Notes: generated by a model from the letters alone, not told the origin. 14,069 nt of DNA from Gemmataceae bacterium (GCA_020847555.1 JADLBT010000053.1:1-14069), one strand, 5' to 3'. Shown: positions 7,041 through 13,833, numbered from the stretch's first letter. A program made the numbers and translations.

Positions 7041-7813
7041 GGCCCCTCCTCCCGTCGCGCCTGCCACCACGCCACCCATTGATTCACCTGGCGCTGCTCG
7101 CGGCGCGTCTCGCGCCACACCACGTCCTGCAGGAACAGCGCTCCCTCCGCTGCGGTCATCCGCCGCGTGCGCCAGTGCCCGACCAGCCCGGTGACCACGA
7201 ACCCGCCGACGGCCAGCGCCCACAGCACCAGCAGCACCCGGCCCAGCTGCCACGGCAGTCCGAGGATGTCCCACGGCCGATCGAGGATCATCCACACCAG
7301 CTGCGCCAGCAGCGCCGGCACCGGCAGCGCGAGCAGCAGCCACGCCACCTCGTCCGGCGTCACCAGCACCGCCGACCGGCGGACGCGCGCGACCGGCGGC
7401 CGCCGCACCTTTGTCGGCTCGCGCCGCCGCGGGTCGAGCGGGAACACATGGCGCGTCAGCGACTGCAGCCGGTAGTGGGCGGCCACGTAGGCGAGCACCG
7501 CGGCGCACAGCCCGACGTCCGCCACTCGCAGCGCCCGCGACCGCACATACCAGCCGCCCCCCAGTCCGATCAGCCGGTGCTGCTCCAGCAGGTGCCCGGC
7601 TGCCAGGACGACGAGCACCAGGATCGGCGCCAGCGGCAGACGAGCGAGGACGCCGACCAGCCCGACCACCAGCAGCAGCGGCGTGTACAGGGCCGGCCCC
7701 TGCTGAAACTCGATCGCGAACATCGCCGCCAGCGCGACCAGGCACACGATGGTGTACTGATCGAAGAACACCGGCTCGACCGGGCGCGGCTCCTCCGCGG
7801 CGGGTGGCGCCAT
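7037..7813 (-). CDS. Multi-pass membrane protein next to DUF58, function unknown
   Basis: 258 residues. The frame opens further upstream (to 7906) through the hairpin repeat, but ATG 7813 has GAGGAGAGGA about six bases ahead and is the better start. About six hydrophobic helices are visible: 20-35, 41-58, 61-75, 98-114, 157-178 and 190-213. A basic cytoplasmic-looking loop (128-147, DPRRREPTKVRRPPVARVRR) separates helices 4 and 5. The tail (214-258) is hydrophilic with paired Trp residues (WVAWWQARR). In many planctomycetes, DUF58 genes sit with a MoxR ATPase and several membrane proteins, including transglutaminase-like ones. This could be the membrane half of such a protein without the enzyme domain, but I cannot place it in a family. 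Confidence 0.8.
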   Translation of the reverse strand: MAPPAAEEPRPVEPVFFDQYTIVCLVALAAMFAIEFQQGPALYTPLLLVVGLVGVLARLPLAPILVLVVLAAGHLLEQHRLIGLGGGWYVRSRALRVADVGLCAAVLAYVAAHYRLQSLTRHVFPLDPRRREPTKVRRPPVARVRRSAVLVTPDEVAWLLLALPVPALLAQLVWMILDRPWDILGLPWQLGRVLLVLWALAVGGFVVTGLVGHWRTRRMTAAEGALFLQDVVWRETRREQRQVNQWVAWWQARREEGP

Positions 7814-7831
7814 CGCAGTTCCTCTCCTCAT

Positions 7832-7903
7832 AAAGCCCACAAGTGGCGTCCCGTGGGCCAAGGTGCTGGGGATCTGGCCCACGGGACGTGCCCCGTGGAC
7901 TTT
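7832..7903. repeat. Two facing copies of the AAAGCCCACGGG hairpin family
   Basis: Unit 1 (7832-7858) reads AAAGCCCAC, AAGTGGCGT, CCCGTGGGC. Unit 2 (7877-7903) reads GGCCCACGGG, ACGTGC, CCCGTGGACTTT. Together they form a larger inverted repeat: 14 bases cgtcccgtgggcca (7847-7860) pair exactly with 7875-7888, and the outermost nine bases pair with one mismatch. The element fills the 113-base gap between the DUF58 stop and the membrane protein start, so it may attenuate transcription between them or stabilise the upstream message. Confidence 0.8.
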
Positions 7904-7926
7904 CAAGATTCTGTTGCGCGGCGCTG

Positions 7927-9948
7927 TCAGCCGCTCCGCGGGTTACGCGGACCGGGGGCGGCCCCGCGCAGCCGTTCCAGGCGTTCCAGAATCAGCCGGA
8001 TTGGATCCCCCTCGCGGGCACACACAACCGCCACACCGAGCCGCGCGAACGCGCGCCGCAACCGATAAAAGGCGCGGTGAAAGCGCAGGACCGTCGCCCG
8101 CCGCGCCGTGGCCCCCACCGGCTGCGTCAGCCGGCCACCCTCGACGCCGAGCACAGCCAGCGCCTCGGCCCCCCCCGGAGGCTCCCGGCGCGGCAGCGGG
8201 ATGCGCGGCGGCCAGGGGCAGACGAGCATTACCTGATGATGGCGGGCGACGGCCACCTTGACGGCCCCGAGCAGCGGCCCAAGGCGGTCGTCCAGTTCGA
8301 GCAGGTCCGCGAGTAGCACGAACAACTCGTTGTCGTGGCCCTTGCCGATCGCACGCAGCAGCGCCCGTGCCAGCACCTCGACCTTGGCCGGGGCGACGAA
8401 CAGGTAACGCCCGCGCCGATCGTACAGCGGTAGCTCGAACGGGACGTGGTGCTCGGCCAGGAAGCGCTGCATCAGCAGGCCGAACGGGCGGTCCTGCTCC
8501 ATCAGCAGCGCCAGCCCGCCCGGCGCCAGGCCGTAACGCACCGACAGCACGGCAGCCAGTCGCTTCCGCCACCGCGCGTGGCGGCGCCGCCGGGCGGAGA
8601 CGAGCAGCGGCAGGAGGCGGTAGAAAAACTCCAGCCGTGCGTACCCGATGGTGAGGATCGCGACGGTCAGGGCCGCCCCCCCGGCGAGGCCCGCGTACAG
8701 GCCGAGGGTCTCGCTCGTGAGCTGGAAGACGACGTAGAGGAGCAGCCCGAGGGCCACCCCCGCTGCCAGGGCCGGGGCGAGGACCAGCAGCAGGAACACG
8801 ACGAGGTACAGGCGCCGGCCCGACGTGGACCGGCGGCGCTCGTAGGTCGGCACGCGCCAGAGCCACGGCAGCCAGAACGGCACCCGGTTCGCGCCCGGCC
8901 GCACCAGCTCGGGGTAGACCTCCTCCGCCAGCCCGTAGGCGAGAGGCAGAAGCGGGCGCACCGGGGCCGCGGCGGTCGTGGCCGGAAGTCCGGCCGCGTC
9001 GGCGAGTTGGCCGAGGATACGGACGACGTGCCGGCCGCCGCGCGCGGGCCGGAGGTACTCGACGCGCTCCTCGTCGAACAGGCACAGTCCGGGCAGGTCG
9101 CGGGCGGCGGCCGCGGCCTGGGTGACGGCCGCGCCGATCTCCACCAGCCGGGTCAGGGCGTTGGCTCCGGGCGGGCCGACGCGGACGGAACCGGAGGTGT
9201 CCACGAACAGCGTGCAGCGGACCGGCACCTCGCTCTCGAACTCCTTGGTCATCAGCCGGTCGCGGCGCGCGGACGCCTTCCAGGCGATCATGCGCGGGGG
9301 GTCGCCGGGGAGATAGTCGCGCAGGTCGAGTAACTCACTTCCGGTGCCGGGACGGCGGTGGCGGTGGACGCCGGCGATCGGCAGGAGGTTGTAGCGCTTG
9401 ACCGTCGGGGCGTGGCCGCGCGCATCGGTGAGCGGGGGCAGGATGCGCAGGTGGCGCACGGCCGGAACGAACAGCACGTGGTGGAAAAACCCCTGCAGGT
9501 CGGCCAGCTGCACCCCAACCCCCTCGAAACGCACGCGACCCGGAGCGCGGCAATGGACCTGGTACGCCAGCTCCAGCGGGACCACGCGCGACACGGCGCC
9601 GTCGCGCTCCGCCTCGCCCGCGACACGCTCCAGGCCAAACGGGACACGCTCGGAAGCACGAAGGTAAGGCGACGGTAGAGCACCGTCGAGGCACAGGCGG
9701 GTGCGCACGCGGAAGGTCCGGCCGGTCCACAGGCTCTCGACCGGCCCGCGTTCGTCCAGTACCTCCCGCTCGACGCGCAGGCCAGCGGCAAGGAGACGCA
9801 GACGAACCGCGAACAGAAGCCAGAGAGCGAGGAACCAGGACAGGAGGGTCAGGCAGACCAGGGCCACGACAGGCGTGTTCGCCCACAGGGCGAGCAAGAG
9901 CAGCCCCAGGACGACAACCAGGAACCACCACCCGCGTGCGGTTAGCAT
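7927..9948 (-). CDS. Large DUF58 protein with internal membrane segments
   Basis: 673 residues, longer than the 300-450 usual for DUF58. The frame is open upstream to 10281, but that part is antisense to rpiB. ATG 9948 opens two membrane helices (MLTARGWWFL to about 50), the standard DUF58 start, although no good ribosome site precedes it. A beta-rich region (55-170) leads to the signature GTGSELLDLRDYLPGDPPRM (201-220), IAWKASARRDRLMTKEFESE (221-240), and a von Willebrand-type DTSGS metal site (250-254). Two more helices (about 379-407 and 415-436) interrupt the protein. The final 240 residues (RGRYLFVAPAKVEVLARALL, VMLVCPWPPRIPL) look like the remainder of the alpha/beta fold. DUF58 proteins partner with MoxR ATPases in envelope or chaperone roles, but no MoxR gene lies in this window. 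Confidence 0.87.
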   Translation of the reverse strand: MLTARGWWFLVVVLGLLLLALWANTPVVALVCLTLLSWFLALWLLFAVRLRLLAAGLRVEREVLDERGPVESLWTGRTFRVRTRLCLDGALPSPYLRASERVPFGLERVAGEAERDGAVSRVVPLELAYQVHCRAPGRVRFEGVGVQLADLQGFFHHVLFVPAVRHLRILPPLTDARGHAPTVKRYNLLPIAGVHRHRRPGTGSELLDLRDYLPGDPPRMIAWKASARRDRLMTKEFESEVPVRCTLFVDTSGSVRVGPPGANALTRLVEIGAAVTQAAAAARDLPGLCLFDEERVEYLRPARGGRHVVRILGQLADAAGLPATTAAAPVRPLLPLAYGLAEEVYPELVRPGANRVPFWLPWLWRVPTYERRRSTSGRRLYLVVFLLLVLAPALAAGVALGLLLYVVFQLTSETLGLYAGLAGGAALTVAILTIGYARLEFFYRLLPLLVSARRRRHARWRKRLAAVLSVRYGLAPGGLALLMEQDRPFGLLMQRFLAEHHVPFELPLYDRRGRYLFVAPAKVEVLARALLRAIGKGHDNELFVLLADLLELDDRLGPLLGAVKVAVARHHQVMLVCPWPPRIPLPRREPPGGAEALAVLGVEGGRLTQPVGATARRATVLRFHRAFYRLRRAFARLGVAVVCAREGDPIRLILERLERLRGAAPGPRNPRSG

Positions 9949-9975
9949 GGGTGTTCTGAGAAAGAGGTCAGGGAG

Positions 9976-10002
9976 GAGGGACGTCTCGCCCCCTCGTCCC
10001 TC
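9976..10002. repeat. Hairpin between rpiB and the DUF58 gene
   Basis: Arms 9976-9983 (gagggacg) and 9995-10002 are exact complements around 11 bases. The surrounding stretch (about 9970-10022) repeats ccctcg/cccctcg motifs. It occupies the 74-base gap after rpiB, where a terminator or processing site could sit. On the minus strand the hairpin is followed by a pyrimidine-rich run, not a clean T-tract. Confidence 0.45.
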
Positions 10003-10022
10003 GCCTTGCGCCCCTCGCCCCT

Positions 10023-10472
10023 CTACTTCGCGTGTTCCGCCTCGTACTGGGTAATCTTCTGCACCCGCCGGGCGTGGCGACCGCCCTCGAACTCGGTTTC
10101 CAGCCACAGCCGCACGATCCGCCCGATCAACTCCTCGCCCAGCAGGTCGGCCGACAGGCACAGGACGTTCGAGTCGTTGTGGCGGCGGCTCATCTCGACG
10201 GTGACGCTGTCGTGGCACGGGGCGGCGCGCACACCCTTGACCTTGTTGGCGGCGATGCACATGCCGATGCCGGTGCCGCACACCAGGATCCCGCGCTCGA
10301 CCCGGCCCTGGCCGACGGCCTCGGCGACCTGGAAGGCGAAGTCGGGGTAATCCACGCTGCCGCTGCCCTCGGGGCCGGCGTCGAGGATCTCGTGGCCCAT
10401 CTGCTCGAGGAGCGACCGGATGCGCCGCTTCACCTCGTATCCGCGGTGGTCACTGCCAATCGTGATCTTCAT
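10023..10472 (-). CDS. rpiB: Ribose-5-phosphate isomerase B
   Basis: 149 residues, full length for the family. It interconverts ribose 5-phosphate and ribulose 5-phosphate in the cytoplasmic pentose phosphate pathway. Visible hallmarks are GSDHRG (6-11), SVDYPDFA (39-46), LVCGTGIGMCIAANKVKGVR (63-82) with catalytic Cys65, RRHNDSNVLCL (96-106) and EGGRHARRV (129-137). The ATG at 10472 overlaps the stop of the upstream fusion gene by four bases (ATGA), so the two are translated together. In Bacillus the rpiB homologue ywlF likewise follows the Sua5 and LMW-phosphatase genes. Confidence 0.97.
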   Translation of the reverse strand: MKITIGSDHRGYEVKRRIRSLLEQMGHEILDAGPEGSGSVDYPDFAFQVAEAVGQGRVERGILVCGTGIGMCIAANKVKGVRAAPCHDSVTVEMSRRHNDSNVLCLSADLLGEELIGRIVRLWLETEFEGGRHARRVQKITQYEAEHAK

Positions 10473-11608
10473 GTTCCCGCCTCTCCCGGTTGGGATCGGG
10501 AGACGTCAATGCCCTCCAGTTCCCCGAGCAACGTTTCCAGGCAGTGGGCAATCTGCCGGGCGCACGCGCGGTAGACCTCCTGGTCCCCGCCGATGGGATC
10601 CGCCACGTCGCCGTCGGCGCCGGCCAGCAACCGCGGCTGTGCCACGCCGCCCGTGCAGTATGGAGCAAGTGCCCGCTGGTGGCCGCGTGTCATCGTGATC
10701 AGGTGGTCCGCCTGCATCAGCAGCTCGTGCGTCAACCGCCGGCTGGCGTGCTCGCTCAGGTCGGCCCCCAACTCGTGGGCGACCTCGACCGCCTCCGCGG
10801 CGGCGACGTCCCCCGGAGTGGCCGACAGCCCGGCCGACAGAACCAGGTAGCCGCGCCAGGGCAGTTCCCCGACCGCACAGCCCAGCCGCTCGGCGAGGAG
10901 CTTCTTGCACAGCGCCTCCGCCAGCGGGCTCCGGCAGGTGTTGCCGGTGCAGACGAAGACGATGGTGCAGGGGACGAGCTGGGCAAGGGTCTCCTCGTCC
11001 ACGACGCCGGGCTGGACGACCCCCCACCCCTCACCGTTGACCCGGACGACCGTCGCCGGCTGACCGCACGAGCTGGGGCCGTCGTCAATCACCAGCGCTA
11101 CCCCCTCGCCGACGGCTCGTACCACCGCCTCGGCGCTGGTCGCGGCGGGCTCGCCCGGGACCGCCGCCAGCACGGGACCGGGAAAGCGGGCCAGTGTGTA
11201 TAGCAGCGCGTCGTGAGCCGGCGCCCGCACGTGCAACGCTCCTTCCGGGCAAACCCTGTGCCGAACCCCTTCCGGGAGCCGGCTGGCGAGCCCCTTTTCG
11301 ACTCCCTGCGTGAGGAGGAGGGCGACCGGCCCCGGCCAGCAGCGGCGCGCCAGGCGGCGGGCCAGCTGGCTCATCCCTGGCGCCCAGTCCAGCGCCTCGG
11401 CGGCGGTGCGGACCGCGAGCATCAGGGGGCGGGCCTCGCCGACCTGCCTCGCCAGTGCCTCGACGGCCGCCGGTGCAAGGCCATTCGCCGTGATGTGGTA
11501 AGCTGTCTCGGTCGGGAAGGCGACCAGTCTCCCTTCACTCAGCGCCTGGGCGGCGCGCCGGGCCACGTCTTGTTGATTGGTGCGCTGCCAATCGAGGACT
11601 TCGGGCAT
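10469..11608 (-). CDS. Sua5/YrdC-like domain fused to low-molecular-weight protein phosphatase
   Basis: 379 residues from ATG 11608. The frame extends to 11695, but homology begins just after MPEVLDWQRT and a -10-like site lies between. Residues 1-205 are a Sua5/YciO/YrdC domain: GRLVAFPTETAYH (26-38), CWPGPVALLL (90-99) and PATVVRVNGEGWGVVQPG (184-201). Its active-site motifs are eroded. The K-x-R of family members reads E-A-R (58-60) and SxNxSG is replaced by AVPGEP (149-154), so threonylcarbamoyl-AMP synthesis is doubtful. Residues 215-370 are a complete phosphatase of the LMW-PTP fold: FVCTGNTCRSPLAEAL (218-233) with nucleophile Cys220 and Arg226, and the general acid in ADPIGG (Asp337). 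Thr224 matches the residue that makes Bacillus YwlE specific for phospho-arginine, so an arginine phosphatase is plausible. Coupled to rpiB by overlap. Confidence 0.9.
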   Translation of the reverse strand: MPEVLDWQRTNQQDVARRAAQALSEGRLVAFPTETAYHITANGLAPAAVEALARQVGEARPLMLAVRTAAEALDWAPGMSQLARRLARRCWPGPVALLLTQGVEKGLASRLPEGVRHRVCPEGALHVRAPAHDALLYTLARFPGPVLAAVPGEPAATSAEAVVRAVGEGVALVIDDGPSSCGQPATVVRVNGEGWGVVQPGVVDEETLAQLVPCTIVFVCTGNTCRSPLAEALCKKLLAERLGCAVGELPWRGYLVLSAGLSATPGDVAAAEAVEVAHELGADLSEHASRRLTHELLMQADHLITMTRGHQRALAPYCTGGVAQPRLLAGADGDVADPIGGDQEVYRACARQIAHCLETLLGELEGIDVSRSQPGEAGT

Positions 11609-11633
11609 TGCCTGTGGTGCCTGGAGGTGAAGG

Positions 11634-11639
11634 AGTATA
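11634..11639 (-). promoter_or_regulatory. -10-like TATACT upstream of the fusion gene
   Basis: TATACT on the minus strand lies 26 bases before the ATG at 11608, giving a leader of about 20 bases. The hexamer 17 bases further upstream is ATACAC, a weak -35. Its position supports the 11608 start over the longer frame. Confidence 0.35.
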
Positions 11640-11805
11640 TTCCACGCCGCGAGGCGGTGTATCGCAGGGTTGCAAGTCCGCGCGACCTGTGGCATCCGGC
11701 TCGAACTCGCCCCCCCGGCCTGCCGTAGGAAGGGGAGCTATTAATCTAGGGACCGGCAGCGGTTCCGGCAACCACCCGTGATGGGTGGTGGGTAGTAGAG
11801 ATTCC

Positions 11806-11835
11806 AAAGCCCACGGGACGCCGCCCGTGGGCTTT
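11806..11835. repeat. AAAGCCCACGGG hairpin, downstream of the propeller gene
   Basis: Two 12-base arms, AAAGCCCACGGG and CCCGTGGGCTTT, flank ACGCCG. It lies 22 bases past the stop of the propeller gene (minus strand). GT-rich sequence before it (11783-11800) and CA-rich sequence after it (11841-11855) form a looser outer inverted repeat, so the whole element is roughly 70 bases. No T-tract follows on the minus strand. The rest of the 249-base gap (11609-11857) holds only the possible -10 at 11634 and no coding signal. Confidence 0.8.
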
Positions 11836-11857
11836 CCCTTCTTCACCACCCACCATT

Positions 11858-12871
11858 TCATGGCTCGCGCAGCACGAACTTCTGTGCTCGCCGACCGATG
11901 ATGTCGCCGAGGTAGAGGTTGCCGCGCGAGTCCAGGGCGATCGCGTGGACCCAGTTCACCTCCCCCGGTCGCTCCAGGCCGTCGATCCCCTTCGGCAGGG
12001 TGAACAGCTGGAGCAGCCGCCCGTCCGGGGCGAACTGCATGAAGATCTGGTCCTTCGGCGGGCAGCCCAGCGCATTGTCCTCCTTGCGCCACTGCATCGG
12101 CGACGATCCGCACACCCACAGCTTGTCGTCCCGAGTCATGTGGAAGCCCCACGGTACGATCAGGTCGCGCCACTCCGCCAGGAACTTGCCCGACCGATCG
12201 AACACCTGGATCCGCACGTTGTTGCGGTCGGCGACGTAGATGCGTCCCTTCGAGTCGGCGGCGATCGCGTGCGCGATGCTGAACTGCCCCGGTCTGTGAC
12301 CCAGTTCGCCCCACTCGTTGACGTACTCGCCGGCGCGGTTGAAGTGGACGACGCGGGCGTTGCCGTACCCGTCGCTCACGTAGATGTCGCCGTCGCGCGT
12401 GACCGCCACGTCGGTCGGCATGTTGAAGTGCTTTTTGTCCCGGCCAGCCTTCCCCCGGGTGCCGAGCACCAGCAGTAACTTGCCGTCGGGCGTGTATTTC
12501 TCGGCGACGTGGTTCTTGACGTCCGTGATCCAGACGTTCCCGTCGAGATCGATCTTGATGTGGTGCGCACTCGCGATACCCTTCCCCCAGGCGCGCAGGA
12601 ACTTGCCCTGGGCGTCGTAGACCTGCACCGGCGGGTCGGCGCGGGTGAAGACATACACCTGATCGCGGGCATCGACCGCCACTCCCGGGACGTGGCTCCA
12701 GACGGTGCCCGGGGGTTTGGCCGGCCACTTCGGATCGACCACCCAGGTGCGGGCCAGATTGACCTTCGGATATTTCGGCTCGCCGGCCGGGGCGGTCCGC
12801 AGCAGAGCCCCCAGTCCGACCAGCGCCGCCACGGCGGCCAGCACGACGCGACAACGAACGGCAATCAGCAT
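11858..12871 (-). CDS. Secreted six-bladed propeller, peptidyl-amidoglycolate-lyase-like
   Basis: 337 residues with a signal peptide (residues 1-30, MLIAVRCRVVLAAVAALVGL). The mature part is NHL-type repeats: WSHVPGVAVDARDQVYVFTR, HHIKIDLDGNVWITDVKNHV, MPTDVAVTRDGDIYVSDGYG, HAIAADSKGRIYVADRNNVR and WVHAIALDSRGNLYLGDIIG. This pattern, with DGYGNARVVHF (167-177) and WGELGHRPGQF (187-197), resembles the lyase half of peptide-amidating enzyme (PAL). His104, His201 and His309 are spaced like the three zinc-binding histidines of PAL (rat 585, 690, 786), and Tyr169 falls where its catalytic tyrosine does. Planctomycetes carry many such proteins with unproven activity, so the lyase reaction is an inference. 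It stands alone between two copies of one hairpin repeat. Confidence 0.88.
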   Translation of the reverse strand: MLIAVRCRVVLAAVAALVGLGALLRTAPAGEPKYPKVNLARTWVVDPKWPAKPPGTVWSHVPGVAVDARDQVYVFTRADPPVQVYDAQGKFLRAWGKGIASAHHIKIDLDGNVWITDVKNHVAEKYTPDGKLLLVLGTRGKAGRDKKHFNMPTDVAVTRDGDIYVSDGYGNARVVHFNRAGEYVNEWGELGHRPGQFSIAHAIAADSKGRIYVADRNNVRIQVFDRSGKFLAEWRDLIVPWGFHMTRDDKLWVCGSSPMQWRKEDNALGCPPKDQIFMQFAPDGRLLQLFTLPKGIDGLERPGEVNWVHAIALDSRGNLYLGDIIGRRAQKFVLREP

Positions 12872-12936
12872 GTCTCACGCCCCTTCGGTTGGTGTGTGGG
12901 AGGAGGGGCCAGGGGTCAGGGATCGGGCAAGCAGGT

Positions 12937-12970
12937 CCAAAGCCCACGGGTGGCGTCCCGTGGGCTCTGG
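12937..12970. repeat. AAAGCCCACGGG hairpin in the propeller/bacterioferritin divergent space
   Basis: Arms 12937-12950 and 12957-12970 pair with one mismatch around tggcgt. An outer imperfect inverted repeat surrounds it (12905-12921 and 12979-12995, 14 of 17 paired), so the full element spans about 12905-12995. It sits upstream of both genes, so it is not simply a transcription terminator. Read on the minus strand, the copies here and at 11806 share GAAGAAGG before and CTTTGGA after the hairpin, so they are the same element in the same orientation. Confidence 0.8.
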
Positions 12971-13080
12971 GCCTTCTTCCCTGATCCCCAGCCCCAGTCC
13001 CTCTCTCCTGCCCCGCATCGTACCCGGGCGGCGCGGCGGGGCAAGGAGATTTCGCGGCGGTCGCGGGTAGCGCGAACCGC

Positions 13081-13086
13081 TACAAT
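13081..13086 (+). promoter_or_regulatory. -10-like TACAAT upstream of bacterioferritin
   Basis: TACAAT lies 43 bases before the start ATG at 13130, and transcription would begin near 13093. The region 17 bases upstream is GC-rich without a recognisable -35. No TGAGA-N5-TCTCA operator like the one near bfd is present here. Confidence 0.4.
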
Positions 13087-13129
13087 GACCGTGTATCGGC
13101 TATCAGATGTCGTCTTCGAGGAGGATTCC

Positions 13130-13627
13130 ATGAAGGGTGACCCGCAGGTGATCGAGGCACTCAACTGGGCGTTGACCATCGAACTGACCGCCATCAACCA
13201 GTATTTCTGCCAGGCCAAGATGTGCGCCAACTGGGGTCTGACGCATCTGGCGCGGAAGCACCACGAGGAGTCGATGGGTGAGATGAAGCACGCAGCGAAG
13301 CTGATCGAACGCATCCTCTTCCTGGAAGGCACCCCGGAGATCGCCCGGTACGACGTGATCCGTGTCGGGACCGACGTGAAGGAGCAACTGGAGAACGACT
13401 TGCAGCTGGAGATGAAGGGCGTCAAGCATTACAACGAGACGATCGAGCTGTGCGTCCGCATCAAGGACAACGGCTCGCGCGAACTGATCGCCCCGATCCT
13501 GGTCGAATCGGAGGAGCACGTCGATTGGCTGGAAACTCAGCTCGAGCTGATCGGGCGCGTTGGCCTGGAGAACTACTTGAGCGAACAGATGGGCAAGGCC
13601 GACGAGGACGACGGTGGGGGCGAGTAA
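13130..13627 (+). CDS. bfr: Bacterioferritin
   Basis: 165 residues. ATG 13130 follows GAGGAGG by five bases; the open frame upstream is antisense to nothing known and is rejected. MKGDPQVIEALNWALTIELT and AINQYF are the classic start, and WGLTHLARKHHEESMGEMKH (35-54) carries Met52, the heme ligand at the subunit interface. Ferroxidase ligands Glu18, Glu51, His54, Glu94 and His130 and the nearby Tyr25 are present. An ungapped comparison with E. coli Bfr (same length between Glu94 and His130) puts Ser at position 127, where the bridging Glu normally sits, because the segment reads VESEEH. Glu126 or Glu128 might compensate. The protein should form the 24-subunit cage that oxidises and stores iron. 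The acidic tail ADEDDGGGE overlaps the bfd gene on the other strand. Confidence 0.95.
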   Translation: MKGDPQVIEALNWALTIELTAINQYFCQAKMCANWGLTHLARKHHEESMGEMKHAAKLIERILFLEGTPEIARYDVIRVGTDVKEQLENDLQLEMKGVKHYNETIELCVRIKDNGSRELIAPILVESEEHVDWLETQLELIGRVGLENYLSEQMGKADEDDGGGE

Positions 13628-13833
13628 CTGTACTGCTCCAGGAGCAGCCGAATATCCTTGTGGCAGCACGTGCAACCGCCGCCGGCGCCGGTGGCCTGGC
13701 GGACCTCTTTGAGCGTTTGCAGGCCCAGCGAGGTGATGGCCTCGACGATCTCGTCCCGGGTCACATTCAGGCAACGGCACACCAGCTGTGCCGAGCAGCC
13801 GTGGCGGCTTTCAGGAGCGCAGGGGCGTTCCAT
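13573..13833 (-). CDS. bfd: Bacterioferritin-associated ferredoxin (Bfd-like [2Fe-2S] protein)
   Basis: 86 residues. The [2Fe-2S] domain is clear: VCRCLNVTRDEIVEAI with Cys19 and Cys21, and GGGCTCCHKDI with Cys54 and Cys57, the CxC...CxxC pattern of Bfd. Bfd donates electrons to the bacterioferritin heme to release stored iron, which fits the neighbouring bfr. Two oddities stand out. An N-terminal extension of 16 residues with extra cysteines (Cys5, Cys13) precedes the usual start; a GTG at the VCRC segment is an alternative start but has no ribosome site. The C-terminal tail (YSYSPPPSSSSALPICSLK) is low-complexity and is simply the antisense of the last codons of bfr. The start at 13833 has only a weak ribosome site. 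Confidence 0.88.
   Translation of the reverse strand: MERPCAPESRHGCSAQLVCRCLNVTRDEIVEAITSLGLQTLKEVRQATGAGGGCTCCHKDIRLLLEQYSYSPPPSSSSALPICSLK

Noticed and set aside
9949..10281. N-terminal extension of the DUF58 frame
   Set aside because: It is antisense to the certain rpiB gene and basic/low-complexity; DUF58 proteins normally begin with the membrane helices that start at 9948.
6738..11608. Defence island or toxin-antitoxin system in the minus-strand run
   Set aside because: All recognisable genes are metabolic or envelope families; no nuclease, toxin, helicase or reverse transcriptase motif was found.
11535..12947. 470-codon open frame on the minus strand covering the propeller gene
   Set aside because: It is out of frame with the clear NHL protein, is Arg/Gly/Pro-rich, runs through the hairpin repeats, and has no recognisable domain. 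It is a GC-rich shadow frame.
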